Below are positions 31,118-42,820 of a stretch of DNA of 64,000 bases, piece by piece. Origin of the DNA: Aurelia coerulea (lineage: Eukaryota > Cnidaria > Scyphozoa > Semaeostomeae > Ulmaridae); assembly GCA_039566865.1 (NCBI GenBank), contig CM076960.1, forward strand, positions 11,756,501 to 11,820,500, written 5' to 3'. Every line of letters begins with the position of its first letter. Positions within the stretch are counted from its first letter, which is position 1. A model generated the notes under the pieces. The model saw nothing but the letters and a program-made list of their open reading frames with translations, ran no database searches and was not told the DNA's origin. A program made the translations under genes and the position numbers.

Positions 31118-31563
31118 TATGGATTAACGATATCAACATCAATATGATGAAGTAACAAGTACTTGTTAAATCACAAGCAAAAAATTATATCACCCTTTCC
31201 TTTCCCTATGTGATCCAAACACGATGGGGGGGGGGGGGGGGGGGTTGGATCACATAAGGAACTTCCATAGTAAAAGTACCTGGGGATCTTTGGTCATGTT
31301 CACAAAAAACCATAAAATCTTTTTACTAAAACATCTAAAGATTGTTTCATTTGGCAAATCAAGTGCATTCAAACCAAAACAACTGTTAAGGTGACAAAGT
31401 ACAACAGCCCAACATTGCGAAGTAACATGCTTGCAGTTAGATAATATTAGAAATTGAAATACACGAGTCAAATGTAAACGAAAAAATCACTACTAACCTG
31501 AACTTAGAGTAGGCCTACACCTACACTACACTGCAGTTTTGTACACTGACAAATGATACTCAC

Positions 31564-31698
31564 TGCTGTCTTGAAAATGCCTCTCAAGTATTGCAACACC
31601 ATTACATTTTGCCATTTCCTGTTAGAGCACAAACAAATATCTCTTCCCAGTGCCCACTTTATCATGCCAAATGGCTGGCTAAATTCCTTCAGCTTCAT
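31564..31698 (-). CDS. Candidate first coding exon of a small gene
   Basis: The minus-strand ATG at 31698 opens MKLKEFSQPFGMIKWALG and continues for 45 codons to IFKTA, just before GTGAGT at 31563-31558. Upstream DNA is GC-richer (CGACGACAGCGCCGGTCGCC) like a promoter/5' UTR and contains an upstream ATG with a 10-codon frame. No family is recognised. A second candidate exon lies at 31117-30974. Phase agreement between the two is not clean, so the model is tentative. Confidence 0.3.
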
Positions 31699-32910
31699 TT
31701 GCTTCTGGTCGATTAAGCTGCGACGACAGCGCCGGTCGCCATTGCTTCTTCTTGAAAAACTCAGACCAAACAGGCCTCTACTTCAAAGGGAGGTTTTCCA
31801 GTAAAAATAAGTAAAGAGAGGAAAAGTTGATTGGCTACAAAAAAATTTACTATTGTTTTAGCGGAAATGCTCCAATCAGATTACAAGCCGGTTTTTCGTT
31901 CTGAAAATTCCGATTTGAAACACTCTCTGGCATTGAGCTGGCCATCATTGAGCTGGCCATCACCAACAACAACAACAGCGAAATCGAGGGACTAGTGTAG
32001 CTAGTCTAAACTCAGAGCAGCATTGAACAATTTTTACAATCGAGTCAATGAAATATGTATGTACCAACCCGGTGTCACGTTTTCTCTTGGGATGAATTTC
32101 ATACAGAACGGTGACAAAAGGACCCTAACAAAGGGATATTGTTCTGCGGGGATCCTCATGCAATGGCCTATTATGTTCAATGCTTTGGTCTAATAGTCCA
32201 TATTCTCTACATTGTCACTGATCTTGTGTTGTTGATGGAACCATTATTGTAAGGGTGATGAGTGAACAAAAGTTCTGAAAGGCTCTTTTGTCATTACACC
32301 ACGGTCGTTTTGAATGGGAATACATTGGGGAACTGGACGAATTTGATTCAAAGCTTTGCAAATTAACACAGGGGGCAGTTTCGTTGCAGGCAAGTTTTAT
32401 ATCAAGTCAAGACTTTGATGGGAGAGAAGCTAAAGAATGGAAACTAGATCAGTGTGAATGATTGAATGCATGGCCTAGCACAACTTGACGAGGAAATAGT
32501 TAACACCCATCCACCCACCCTATTTCTCTCTCTTTGATATGTTTGATTCTTGATTGCATCAGCTATAACTTCACTTTGAGATGTTGTTCGAAAAATGTAC
32601 GTTTAGTTCATATTAAAAGTTCAACAACATATTTGGCATAACATTCTTGCATTTTACTCACAAATGTTTCTCAGGACTTCTCAGACATATTAGTGCTGAG
32701 TTTCTCAAAATGTTGGCTATATTAGTACTGGTTTTTTATAAAATAGATAGTTTCTTATAAAAAACGTGTAGTACATTAAACATTTTATCTGATAAGAGCA
32801 AGCGTCCTGGAGTCTTGATTCTCTGGAAAGGCACTTTAAACCTTTTGCTCTGGTTGGTGATGAGTCCTTGTAAGTCATGTATGGTGTCTTAAATATTTTT
32901 ATGATATTTA

Positions 32911-32990
32911 AAGGCTGATTTCCAGTCAGTGGAATTTTCCGAGCGGGCGGAATTTCTATTGCATTCGAGAGAAAATGTCTCTCTGACCAC
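32911..32990. mobile_element. Partial copy of the 163-bp MITE
   Basis: TA followed by AAGGCTGATTTCCAGTCAGT and the GGAATTTTCCGAGCGGGCGG block matches the left half of the MITE at 42584-42746. The right half is missing, replaced by unrelated DNA. Confidence 0.75.
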
Positions 32991-33044
32991 AAACACAACG
33001 CACAATTTTGTCACGTAAACCCCAATGCGGAGCTCGCGAGAAGA

Positions 33045-33600
33045 TCAAAGACCGTTCAAGGTTTCTTCAAAATAATCTAAGATACTGATGCATTAGAGCT
33101 TGACGAAGTCCCCGTACAAGTGAAGCCTTGCTGAAAGTCTGGAAAAATAGGAAATATCTGGGAGTTCCAGCCTTCCCAACCTTCTAGGACTAGAATAAGC
33201 TAAACAGGCGGGAACAGTCGCGGGAACAGTGCGCCGGACTCAACAGGGCTGGTGCCTGTTCTGCGAGCATAGTAAGTGGCTGGAAATTTTCCTGACTAGC
33301 CACGAAAGCCTGGACTTTGATTCCAGACTAGTGTGGAAAGTGAAGTGTAATGCAATTACTCAGCGATAGCCGCGATACCAGAGGCTTGAATAAGGCCGGG
33401 AGAAGGCTGGAAATAGAGTTCAGGGTCTACGTTTACCTGAATTAGCCTGAAAGAACAAAGATCGTTCGAGGTTTCTTGAAAATAATTTTAGAGACTGATG
33501 TATCAGTGCTGTGCTTCACCAAGTCCCCGTACAAGTGAAGCCTAGCTGAAAGCCTGGAAAAACAAGAATCGTCTGGAAGGTCAAGCCTTCCCTGTAACAT
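33045..33600. repeat. Duplicated 150-bp block
   Basis: The sequence around CCCCGTACAAGTGAAGCC at 33045-33190 recurs at 33455-33600, direct orientation, about 410 bases apart. Both copies have the words TTCAAGGTTTCTT-like, TGATGCAT/TGTATCA and GAAAGYCTGGAAAAA. Non-coding. Confidence 0.75.
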
Positions 33601-34608
33601 CCCAGTAACTGGAACCAAGCTTTAGGAATGCTTGTACTAAAGTTATTGTTGATTTTATCGTAGATTGAGTCATTGTAATATTCTCACGGGAGTGTTTAAT
33701 GGTGTGAGCTCCTTTTATTACGGAGAGTGAAAGTAATATCTTTCTGTTTTACATAAGAAAAGAGTTTTCCCAATGCGCAAAAAAATTCATTTTGTTGGCT
33801 AGATTTCAAATGTGGCGCGACCCACCAGAAAGTGTGACTTGATGTTTATCTTGCATGGCTGTTTCATTAAAGTTCTCAGTTATTACTACGATCGTCTTTG
33901 CTCTGCGATTCCTGGTCGTTTTTTGGAGAAAGGTCAAGAAATTAGGACATTGAATGCAAAATGATAACAATTTATAAGGGATATATACTCTAGTCAAACA
34001 TAGGCCTAATTTATGACCCTGAATTGGGCAGAGGCAATGAAAGACATCAAGGCATAATTACAAAAAAAGAGAGAGGGTCATTCGGTAAGTCTGATATGTA
34101 AACAAAAAGCTATGTGGTGTCTTGAGAACATTCAGTTGCTTGGCTTTAACAAATTTTCTATTTGAAAGCAAGAACGCATGGCGGGGAAGCTTTCGATAGC
34201 AAGCAGGTCCCTTCAAAGAAACAACTACAGTGGATCGTAGGGTAGTAACTTCATTGAGCGCTTCAGCGTTAACCGAGGACAGGATTCGGCCCTGAAATTT
34301 CTGATTCATCCAAGAGGAGTGAAGCAAGCACATATAAAGGTATCGTTACTCCAAAACATCGTCATAGAAGAGTTTGATTTATTAGACGACCAGGCAATTT
34401 GATGTGGGAACCAATTGAACTTCATTAGGCCGCACTGTAGAGCATCACAACATCGCCCTTAATGACGGTGACGCTACGGGTTTTTCACCCTGATTCCAAG
34501 CTCCTTGATTTTCATGGATATCATGGTAAAAATACCAGCCTTTTCTTCAAGAACTCCCAAGATTTTCAAAACTTTTTTCATACGGGTCCCCCCCCCCCCC
34601 CCCCTTCT

Positions 34609-35142
34609 CGTTGAAGCATAGGTTTCAAATCTTTAAAAAGGCTGGTGCAAAATCGAGTGTCCTATTTCTTTGAACTGAATGACTCCAAAGAAACTTTAGC
34701 TAATTTTCTATAATTCTACCGTTGGAATTTTCTGAAATCTTTGATATTTTCAGAATTAGAGTGTTTTTTTCTTTTTCAAGAATTCAAGAAAAATTTTCAA
34801 AAAACTTAAAACTATCGAAATTTCTAAACTGTTTGACGTAACATGAAATAATTTCGAAGAAAACCATAGTTTATGAATGCCTACAATATGGTATCAAGCA
34901 AAAGTCCGTCACTCATCTGGTTTACGATTTAGAAATTTGATGACGTCACATCTTCAAATGAGTTGAAATGTAAGATACACCATAATTTCCAAAAATATTC
35001 AAAATTTTTGAAAAGTCCAACGGTAGAATTATAGATAAGTATATAAGATCTCTTCCAAGCCATTCAATCAGAAGAAATAGGTCATTGAATTTTACACCCA
35101 CCTTTTTTCGCCGAGTTAAAGATTTGGAACCTATGCTTCTCG
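34609..35142. repeat. Inverted repeat pair (foldback element)
   Basis: The left arm begins GAAGCATAGGTTTCAAATC and passes ATAATTCTACCGTTGGA near 34715. The right arm, reversed, has GAAGCATAGGTTCCAAATC and the identical ATAATTCTACCGTTGGA. The arms are about 135-150 bases with moderate divergence, and the centre is about 250 bases. Non-coding. Confidence 0.75.
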
Positions 35143-35667
35143 TTGATGCAATCGCCATGCTCGTACTGTGTGTTCAATGCACGCAGTTTCGCGCGTCATA
35201 ATTGTGACGTCACATTGGCCAAGTCAATGTCGCGCTAAACTTGCAAAACTGCTCAACTTCGACACACAATTTTCAGTACTTAAACTGATAATTTCGATTT
35301 GAAACTTTCACAAAATGTTTATAACATTATAAGTTATTTGAAAAGATTGAAAAATCAATGTCGAAAATTTGGCTAAATAAGGCCTTTAAGACACCGTATT
35401 GGGTTTTACGAGATATTGTCATTTTAAGGAGACTTTAGATTCTTTTCGGAAAAAATACTATTTAGGGCGTTTCCACGAAGTTTCCCTTTAAATAAGGGCA
35501 CTTCCAGTTATGCAGAAGGGCGTGGTCCCAAGAATTTTTCCGTGGGCTTCGCCCCTGGGCCCCCGATACCCTGCGCCTTCGGCGGATACTTCCCCTACGC
35601 TTATGCGCCTTCGGCACATAACACCTTCAGCTATAGTCAGATTTTTCCCTGAATCCACTCCTGAATA

Positions 35668-38641
35668 AATTTGAAGCTCTTAGAGAAATAATTGCAGCTA
35701 ACATGGATATCTTGATGGTTGCTGGAACTAAAATCGACTCTTCTTTCCCAAAGGGATAATTTTTAACCGATGGATTTGCTGCTCCCTATAGGCTAGATAG
35801 AAACCAAGGCGGAGGGGATTTATAGGTCTATGTTAGAAGTGATATCTCCTCACAATTATTGATATCCTTTAAATTTGAGGATGGCATAGAATGTGTTAGT
35901 TTTGGAATCAACCTTGAGAAGAAAAAATGGGCTATTTTCAGTGTTTATCGACCACCAACGCAATCGCAACAATTTCTCTACGAAAATTTAGGTAAAGCTT
36001 TAGATCACTTTAGTTCGAAGTATGACAATTGCATGTTCTTACGAGATTTTAATGCTGTAGAGACATACGAAGATTTACGGAACTTCTGAATACTTAAAGC
36101 ATGAAGAATTTGGTACAAGAACCTACCTGTTCCAAGGCAGAGAACCCAAGATGTATTGATTTAATTTTGACAAATCGTAGTCAAAGTATGCAGCACACCA
36201 CGGCAATAGAAACGGGGTTTTCGGATTTTCATAAAATGATTGTCGCCGTGTTGAAAACCACTTTTCCAAAGCAAGGTACTTCCCTCATAAATTACCGGTG
36301 TTACAAACATTTTGAGCAAACTAGTTTTAACCAAGACTTGCAGACTGAGCTTGGCAATGTGGAGGTTTCAAATTCAGACTATGGGGCATTTGAAACTGCT
36401 TTTGATAAGGTATTAAATAAATATGCACAGCTAAAAAAAAGTATGTTAGAGCTAACGATGCACCCTTTATGACTAAGGCAATGCAGGCAAGGCTGGCATG
36501 CTATGAACTAGATTGCGGAACAAATATAACCAAAACAGAATTGCTGAAAACTGGAATAATTTTGCGCGAACAGAGAAAAAGAGATACTAAAATCGACAAT
36601 AAAAAACTCCGACAAAATAAGGTCTCAAAATAAGATAGTTTTAGTGGAAAATGATGAGGTTATCTCTGATGATCATCAGGTTGCGTACCGGGCTTTTTTT
36701 GATCTAACATAGCCGTAACCCTTGCGCAAAGCTTTTAGAACAGAGAAAAAGAGATACTAAAATAATTTGGACGTCACAATAATCACTGACAATAAAAAAA
36801 TTTGGAAACGGTCAAACCACTATTCTCCGACAAAATAAGGTCTCAAAATAAGATAGTTTTAGTGGAAAATGATGAGGTTATCTCTGATGATCATCAGGTT
36901 GCAGAAATATTTAACAATTATTTTGTAACTGTAACGGAAACCCGTGATATAGCAGGGAATTTAGGCAATGTTCGTTCAACGGAAGATATCATTGATCCAG
37001 TTGAAATAGCAATTGAAAAGTATGCAAACCATCCCAGCATAAAAGCAATTCAAGCACGCTTCCCAGTTTTAGTTGGTTTCTCCTTTGAGCATGTCACTAT
37101 TTGCAAACTTGAAACAGCAATAAAAAATCTGAATTCAAAAAGGCTACACATTTTGGCAATATTCCTCTAAAGCTACTCAAGACTAATCTAGACATTTGCG
37201 CAGAACCCTTGCAAAAAGTTTTCAACGAGTGTGTGAGCAATTGTCATTTTCCTAATGAACTAAAAACCGCAGACGTTTCGTCCCTTTTTAACAAAGATGT
37301 TTCTACCTCTAACACTAATTATAGACCAATTAATGTTCTGCCCACTGTCTCTAAAATTTATGAAAGAATCATGTCTAAGCAAATGATTGAACATGACGGT
37401 TTACTTATCAAATTTGCTATGTGGATTTGGACAAGGATACAATGCACAACATGCCTTAACTCGTTTTCTAGAAAGATGTAAAACATATTTAGACACAGGA
37501 GGAAAGGCTGGGGCAGTCTTTATGGATCTTTCAAAGGCATTCGATTGTGTCAAGCACGATCTACTTCTTGTTAAACTGCATGCCTATGGTTTCAACCATG
37601 ATGCATTGACTTTTTTGCATAGTTATTTAAGTGAAAGGCAGCAACGAGTTACAATAAATGGTTCGTTTAGTTCTAAACAGAAACTGAATTTGGGTGTTCC
37701 ACAGGGGTCGGTTTCAGGACCTCTAATTTTCAATATCTAGTTGAACGATATGTTACTTTCTGTTGATGATATTGATATCTGTAATTATGCTGATGACATC
37801 ACACTTTATACATGTGACCAAGATCTACAAAATGTAAAAGAGAGGCTGGAGAATGTCTCTTTAAAAATGATAAAATGGTTCTCTGACAACTACCTCATGC
37901 TAAATGAAGATAAATGTCATTTTTTAACATTAGGTACTTCTCGTGATAAACCTGTTACAGTTAAGATTGGTAATGCATCTGTGCAGAACAGCACTCAGGA
38001 AAAGTTGCTAGGTATTACTATAGATAATAAGCTGACATTTGAGCATCATGTTGCAGGGCTCTGTCAAAAGGCTAGCAATAAGTTGTATGCTCTCTCGCGC
38101 ATTGCCCCCTTTATGGATCAGGACAAATTGCAATATTTAATGAGAGCTTTCATAAACAGCCAGTTTCAGTATTTTCCCTTGGCATGGATGTTCCACAGCC
38201 GTCAACTTTGTCACAAAATTGATGAAGTCCAAGAGAGAGCACTAATAGTTACTTATCAGGACTATGAATCCAGTTTTGAGGTTTTAATGGAAAAGGATAG
38301 ACCAATAACTGTACACCAAAGAAACTTACAGCTTCTCATGACCGAAATGTACAAGACTAAAAATGGCTTTAATCCAGTTTTTATGACAGAGATTTTTGTC
38401 AAAATGAAAGTCCATATAATCTGAGGAACACTATCGATTTTTCTCTTCCTAGAGTTAGAACGGCTACTTATGGATCAGAAACGATTCGTTTCAGAGGCCT
38501 GCAAGTCTCGGCTACGGTTCCACAAATTATCAAAGATTCTACATCTCTTGCTGAATTTAAAAGAAAAATAAAATCTTGGTCTGGAAAAACCTGCCACTGC
38601 CGATTATGTCAAACTTTTGTTCCAAACTTAGGCTTTATTTG
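35668..38641 (+). pseudogene. CR1-like ORF2 (endonuclease-RT), many stops
   Basis: Continuation of ORF2 after the insertion. The endonuclease blocks are GTKIDSSF, GGGD, VYRPPTQSQQFLYENL and FLRDFNAVE (the GDFN glycine is changed), then CIDLILTNRS. After a linker the RT palm follows: NYRPINVLPTVSKIYERI, MDLSKAFDCVKHDLLL, VPQGSVSGPLIFNI, a TAG stop at 37738, then NDMLLSVDDIDICNYADD. The C-terminal end has LPRVRTATYG and FKRKIKSW, finishing NLGFI at 38641. Frameshifts occur near 36090, 37165, 37440 and 38424. A direct duplication lies at 36568-36905. Inactive. Confidence 0.9.
36568..36905 (+). repeat. Internal direct duplication in the dead LINE
   Basis: GAACAGAGAAAAAGAGATAC occurs at 36568 and 36738, and CAAAATAAGGTCTCAAAATA follows each at about 36611 and 36830. 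The upstream copy lacks about 48 bases present in the downstream one. It ends where GTTGCGTACCGGGC replaces GTTGCAGAAAT. The duplication is younger than the LINE insertion. Confidence 0.85.
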
Positions 38642-38859
38642 ATGTTAACATTTATGGTTTTTTTACTGAAGGTATTTCAATTTTGTATATTTATTGTATC
38701 TACTATTTTACTACTTTTAACCGTTTATTTATGTATATTTATGCATATTGAAATTTTTAGTTGGCCTAGATCAGCTTTAGTATAGCTACTGTATGTATTT
38801 ATTAGCAAATTTTGAAAGAAATTGATATTAATGATAATTATAATAAATTGAGCTAAACC

Positions 38860-39430
38860 ACCATAAAAAATTAACAGAAATAAAATGAATAAAAACACAA
38901 CTGTTAAAATCTTGAACGTTTCGATTAAAAATCTTCGTCAGCACTACTTTCTAAAGGACAACCGAGAATTTATACTACGTGATAAACAAGGCAACGTAAA
39001 ACTAAAGATAAAGTACAATTACATTTTTGCTATAAAGAACCCTATTCCCAGGAAACATGACTACCCCCGAAATTAAAACCAAGTGGGAATGAAAATCACG
39101 TTTTATTCCAAACTGTTTTTTTAGCGTAAACAAGAAAATGAAATGGTTGGCACATTAGCAAATGTTCACCCTGGAGGATCAAAATAGTCACAGACCAAAC
39201 CTCCAAGGGATCCAGCCGGCAACCCCACAACCCTCCCATCTAGCCTTTCAATGATTCGCAAATTGCTGAATCCTGAATGGCTTGATAGGGGATTCCACCC
39301 TAACGCCACATGCAAAAAAACATGAAGCCAAATAGGAAGACCATATAGAGCACTGCCAGCAAAACCCCCCAGAGACATCAGATACAATGGCAGGAATTAG
39401 GCCACGCCACACGCAAACATATCGAGTTCT
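38860..39430. other. Intergenic, no recognised feature
   Basis: The open frame at 38885-39076 (MNKNTTVKILNVSIKNL) is AT-rich and has no family motif. I see no RNA gene or repeat ends here. Confidence 0.4.
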
Positions 39431-39439
39431 ACATCTGCA

Positions 39440-39800
39440 GCCCGTTCATTCCCGTTCGTTCAGTCCTTTGGGTAAAAAAGTTCCCAGCCTGTATTGCCAA
39501 AAAAGTTCCTTACGTCGCAATGAAAAGACATCATCAGCCCCATCAATCATTTTAACCCTAACTGTAAATTTACCATTGTGGCTCTCCTCAATGAAATGAC
39601 TGAAAAAGTTTGCTTGTGGGATTAATTTACCCCTGCCGAGTGATCCCTCGTTATGTTTGCGTGCGTAAGATCTGAAATATGATTTGTAAACATTGAATCT
39701 TTACCTAAATTTTGTTTTGGCGCTACCTACATACTTTTTGTTGCAAACCTTACATTGTAGCAAATACACTACATTCTCTGAGTTGAGTTGCAGAGTTGCA
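39440..39800 (-). pseudogene. GIY-YIG domain fragment from a PLE-type element
   Basis: The minus strand reads NSENVVYLLQCKVCNKKYVG, then SAKTKFR, a broken RFNVYKS, and a distal RRKELFWQYRLGTFLPKGLN with NERE. These are the GIY-YIG core with its cysteines, the Arg helix and the conserved C-terminal tail of this retroelement-associated family. An in-frame stop lies near 39703 and a frameshift near 39510. The N-terminal side is cut by the AAT microsatellite. Confidence 0.75.
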
Positions 39801-39803
39801 GAT

Positions 39804-39804
39804 A

Positions 39805-39871
<67 letters not shown>
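39804..39871. repeat. AAT microsatellite
   Basis: About 22 units of AAT/TAA. It gives false poly-Asn, poly-Ile and poly-Leu frames. A similar shorter array lies at 40111-40145. Confidence 0.95.
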
Positions 39872-39899
39872 ATCGGGATGCAATTCGGTTTAAAAAAGT

Positions 39900-40109
39900 G
39901 TGGAGTGCTGGTAATGAAGAGAGGAAAAGTTGTGAACCAAAATGGTATTGCGCTTCCGAATGGGCAAATTATGAAAGAAATCGATGTCTTAATGTTACAT
40001 TGAAATTATTTAGCTGTAACCTCTATTTTGTACTCTTTATTTTGTATTTAATCATCTTTTGTTATCTGTAGCTGTCGTTGACCATATGTATACCATATGT
40101 TGACCATAT

Positions 40110-40145
<36 letters not shown>

Positions 40146-41600
40146 GTGAATTTATCGGCGAATGCACAGCCAATTAGCATAGCGCTCATTCGCATTGGCA
40201 TGCGCAAAGATCTCAATGGACGTTGGTGGGCAATGACATAACCAACATCTTCGTTGGTGCGTATTTTGGCCTAAGCAAAGGTTTGAATCAGGAAAGAGAG
40301 TAAAAACACCGATACCGTTGCACTGCCGGTTGCTACATTTATGGATAGAAGTGTTAAAAGATATGCCAGACTCCCTCGGAAGAGTCTTCTGACATTGGAT
40401 CCAAACTTTGCAACATATTGTGCCGCAAGAGAAGATTTATGCTGCTCGTCCACGGGGGACTTTGCATTTTTATAAGACTTAACAAAGAAAAAGGCCAATT
40501 TGGAGGAAGGGCAGTAATTAATTAGGGCCATGCTTCATTAGCGGTAAGAAAGGAGAAGGACTCACTAGGCTAGTGCTAAAACTGTATTAGCATTTGATCT
40601 GTCAAGCTTCTGATATGACGCTGTCTTTTGCCGGAATAAAAGCGAATTTACCTAACATGCAATAGCAGGTACTTTTGGGCGAAGCCACTGCAGTGCACGG
40701 CCCGATGAAACACAGACGACACAGACGACAGTGCGTTTGGGCCCATACAATGGCTATAAAGTTCTGTTTATGTACGCGAACAAGTCTTCGTCGACGACTG
40801 TTTCAACAACACTTCAACATGGATATAATCCAACTTTGAGAAACATGTCAATCTTTTCGACATTCTCTGTTATCTAATCTACAACAGATTTTTTGTCATT
40901 CGAGAGCTCCGCCTCCGTCTGAATTCTGCTGATACATTCATACAGATTTCCTTGTTACACAGGGTTGACGTCTTTTACTTAGAAAATTATCCCTAGACTG
41001 GTGATAAAAATGCATGTTGCCAAAAGGTTTAACAGAGACTTCACAAAAAGACCTCTTTAGCCCTTCCAGATCATTGCAATACCACACGTATTTTTTATTT
41101 TTTATAGGAAATTATAGAAAACTCTCAACTCTTAGATTGACCAAACAATCAAGAAACCAAAGTAAGGTGAAAGAGATTAAGTTTTCGAATAGCTGGGGAG
41201 AGAGAATAGTAAAATTTCCAACTCAGGCCTGAAATTTCCAACAAATCCATCTTATTTGCTACTACATATTCCGCCTTTTTGGCGAGAATTGAGGGGCAGT
41301 TTCCCCTCCCAAACATCTCAAGTTTGCCCCTTTTTGTGTAGGAATTTAAAACGAAATGTTGAATAAGATTCAGGAGATCTCCACCGATAAGACATTCTTT
41401 AGTAACTTATTAAGACATTGCTCAGAATCTTTCAATGCATATTTTGTTTTGAATCCTTTGTTAAAATTTTCAATACTGTAACTGTCAAGAAATATTTGAC
41501 TTGAGAGTCCTTGGAAATTAAAGCTGCAGTTAACAAAAGTTAGCTTTTCATGCAGGCAACACAACTTCTCTATATTGGAAAAATTGCGCCAACTATTTCT
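39900..41600. other. Intergenic, one weak minus-strand frame
   Basis: An 86-codon minus-strand frame (40531-40271, MALINYCPSSKLAFFFVKSY...) is open and not low complexity, but I recognise no family and see no clear splice site. It ends in a pyrimidine tract with TTAG, which looks more like an intron end. The rest shows no feature. Confidence 0.35.
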
Positions 41601-41793
41601 TAATCGTTTTTAGATTATTGTGGCCTTCAGCTTAACAATCAGCCAAGAAAAACAATTTTTGAAGGAGATTGTCTGGCTCATACTGAATGAGTTCTCTGTA
41701 GCAATTTTCTTCAAAAACAATTTTTTCCAGACCGATTGTTATGGCTTTCGAATGTTTTTCTTTGAAGCCTTTTTCTGCTCCTTGCCTCTTCTA

Positions 41794-42820
41794 ATAGACC
41801 ATTTGCCAATTAGGAAAAAGGGATTGAGGCGAGCGCGGCCAATTCCGACAGCCCTAGTAACATCGGGGAATCCTCTCCACTTCAGAATATCTTATTCGAT
41901 GTATTTCCCACGATCTATTTGTAGAGTAGGGCACATAGACAAACGATCGGCTCATTTGACCCCTTACTTCAAATGTAATAAGTCCAAAACTTGGAAGAAA
42001 ATTTTGAAAATTCAAAGAAAACTGGCCGATCGTCTTGGGCTGATTCTGAAGTGGATAAATCGAGAAACTGAAAACAAACTTTTAGAAGACCTTATTTCAA
42101 CCCTTTTTAAGGTATTTAATCATTAATATGGAGTTTTTTAAGTGCATTTAGTAAGAAAACGAGCACGATCCATTTGGGAGGAAAAAGGGCCTAAGTAGAA
42201 ATTTTCGGGATTTTCCCAACAGCTTTGAAAAAAGAAAGGCTCGTTATTTTGCGAATTTTAGAGATAGATTTGAGATTAATAGTGTTTAAGCGAAAGAATA
42301 CGGTTTCTTGTCGATTTTTGACATGCCGAGGCCGTTTACCCCTCGCAAAACGGAGTTACGGCCCAAAATGGGGTAGGCCAAAATTTTTCCCAATTTTCGC
42401 GGCCCCCGCGCTCCGCTCTTGGGGGCAATATTGAACCCCAAATTCGTGATAAGACTCACAAACGAGTTATCTCTTGTAAATTTTTTTCCGTTTTGAAATT
42501 AGTTGAGTAACCATCGAGCATCCGCTCCAAATGCAGCTTCGGGTCAGAAAATCGGGCCGGGTCGGCTTGCCGATTATACTGTAGAGGCTGATTTCCAGTC
42601 AGTGGAATTTTCCGAGCGGGCGGAATTTCCTTTGTTTGCGTGAGAAAATGTCGCCCTGGAATTGAATAGAAATTTACGGCTGAGCGACCTTTTATTGTCT
42701 AAAATTCCGCCCACTCGGAAAATTCCACTGACTGGAAATTCGCCTTTATGGAGAGGACTCCACGGATTTCCGACTATTACTAGGGCTGTCGGAATTTTTC
42801 TTAATTGGCAAATGGTCTAT
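41794..42820. mobile_element. TIR element in the satellite, TA duplication
   Basis: The left end ATAGACCATTTGCCAATTAG matches the reversed right end ATAGACCATTTGCCAATTAA, with subterminal ATTCCGACAGCCCTAGTAA on both sides. TA flanks each end (41792-41793, 42821-42822). The element is 1027 bp with no transposase, and a second MITE (42584-42746) is inside it. Confidence 0.8.
42584..42746. mobile_element. Small palindromic MITE, 163 bp, TA duplication
   Basis: The ends GAGGCTGATTTCCAGTCAGT and, reversed, AAGGCGAATTTCCAGTCAGT continue with matching GGAATTTTCCGAGYGGGCGG. TA flanks at 42582-42583 and 42747-42748. A one-armed copy is found at 32911-32990. Non-coding. Confidence 0.85.

Larger units (their letters stand above)
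29685..35667. mobile_element. About 6-kb insertion with related inverted ends
   Basis: The left end is CAGTGGCGGATCCAG. The right end, reversed, is CAGGAGTGGATTCAG. LINE sequence flanks both (AATAAT left, AATAAA right), suggesting a 5-6 bp duplication. I see no transposase. The interior is composite: a partial MITE (32911-32990), a duplicated block (33045-33190 and 33455-33600), an inverted repeat pair (34609-34745 and 34995-35142), G and C runs, and possible exons of a small gene (30974-31117, 31564-31698). It may be one large non-autonomous element or two element ends around unrelated DNA. Confidence 0.5.
28040..38850 (+). mobile_element. Dead CR1-like LINE split by a 6-kb insertion
   Basis: The left part, 28040-29684, has the ORF1 remnant with SGNH esterase and the first codons of ORF2 up to VIIGYLNNNSIRN. 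The right part, about 35668-38850, resumes with KFEALREIIAANMDIL and runs to the 3' UTR. The protein homology continues directly across the gap, so one LINE was cut by about 5.98 kb. Several stops and frameshifts are present in both ORFs. It is similar in layout to the intact copy at 51.1-55.95 kb but clearly a different subfamily. Confidence 0.85.

Noticed and set aside
39693..39893. Poly-Asn, poly-Leu and poly-Ile frames
   Set aside because: Produced by the AAT microsatellite. Only the minus-strand GIY-YIG residues next to it are meaningful.
40271..40531. 86-codon minus frame MALINYCPSS...
   Set aside because: Protein-like in part, but no family recognised and its end resembles a splice acceptor tract. 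Not enough to call.
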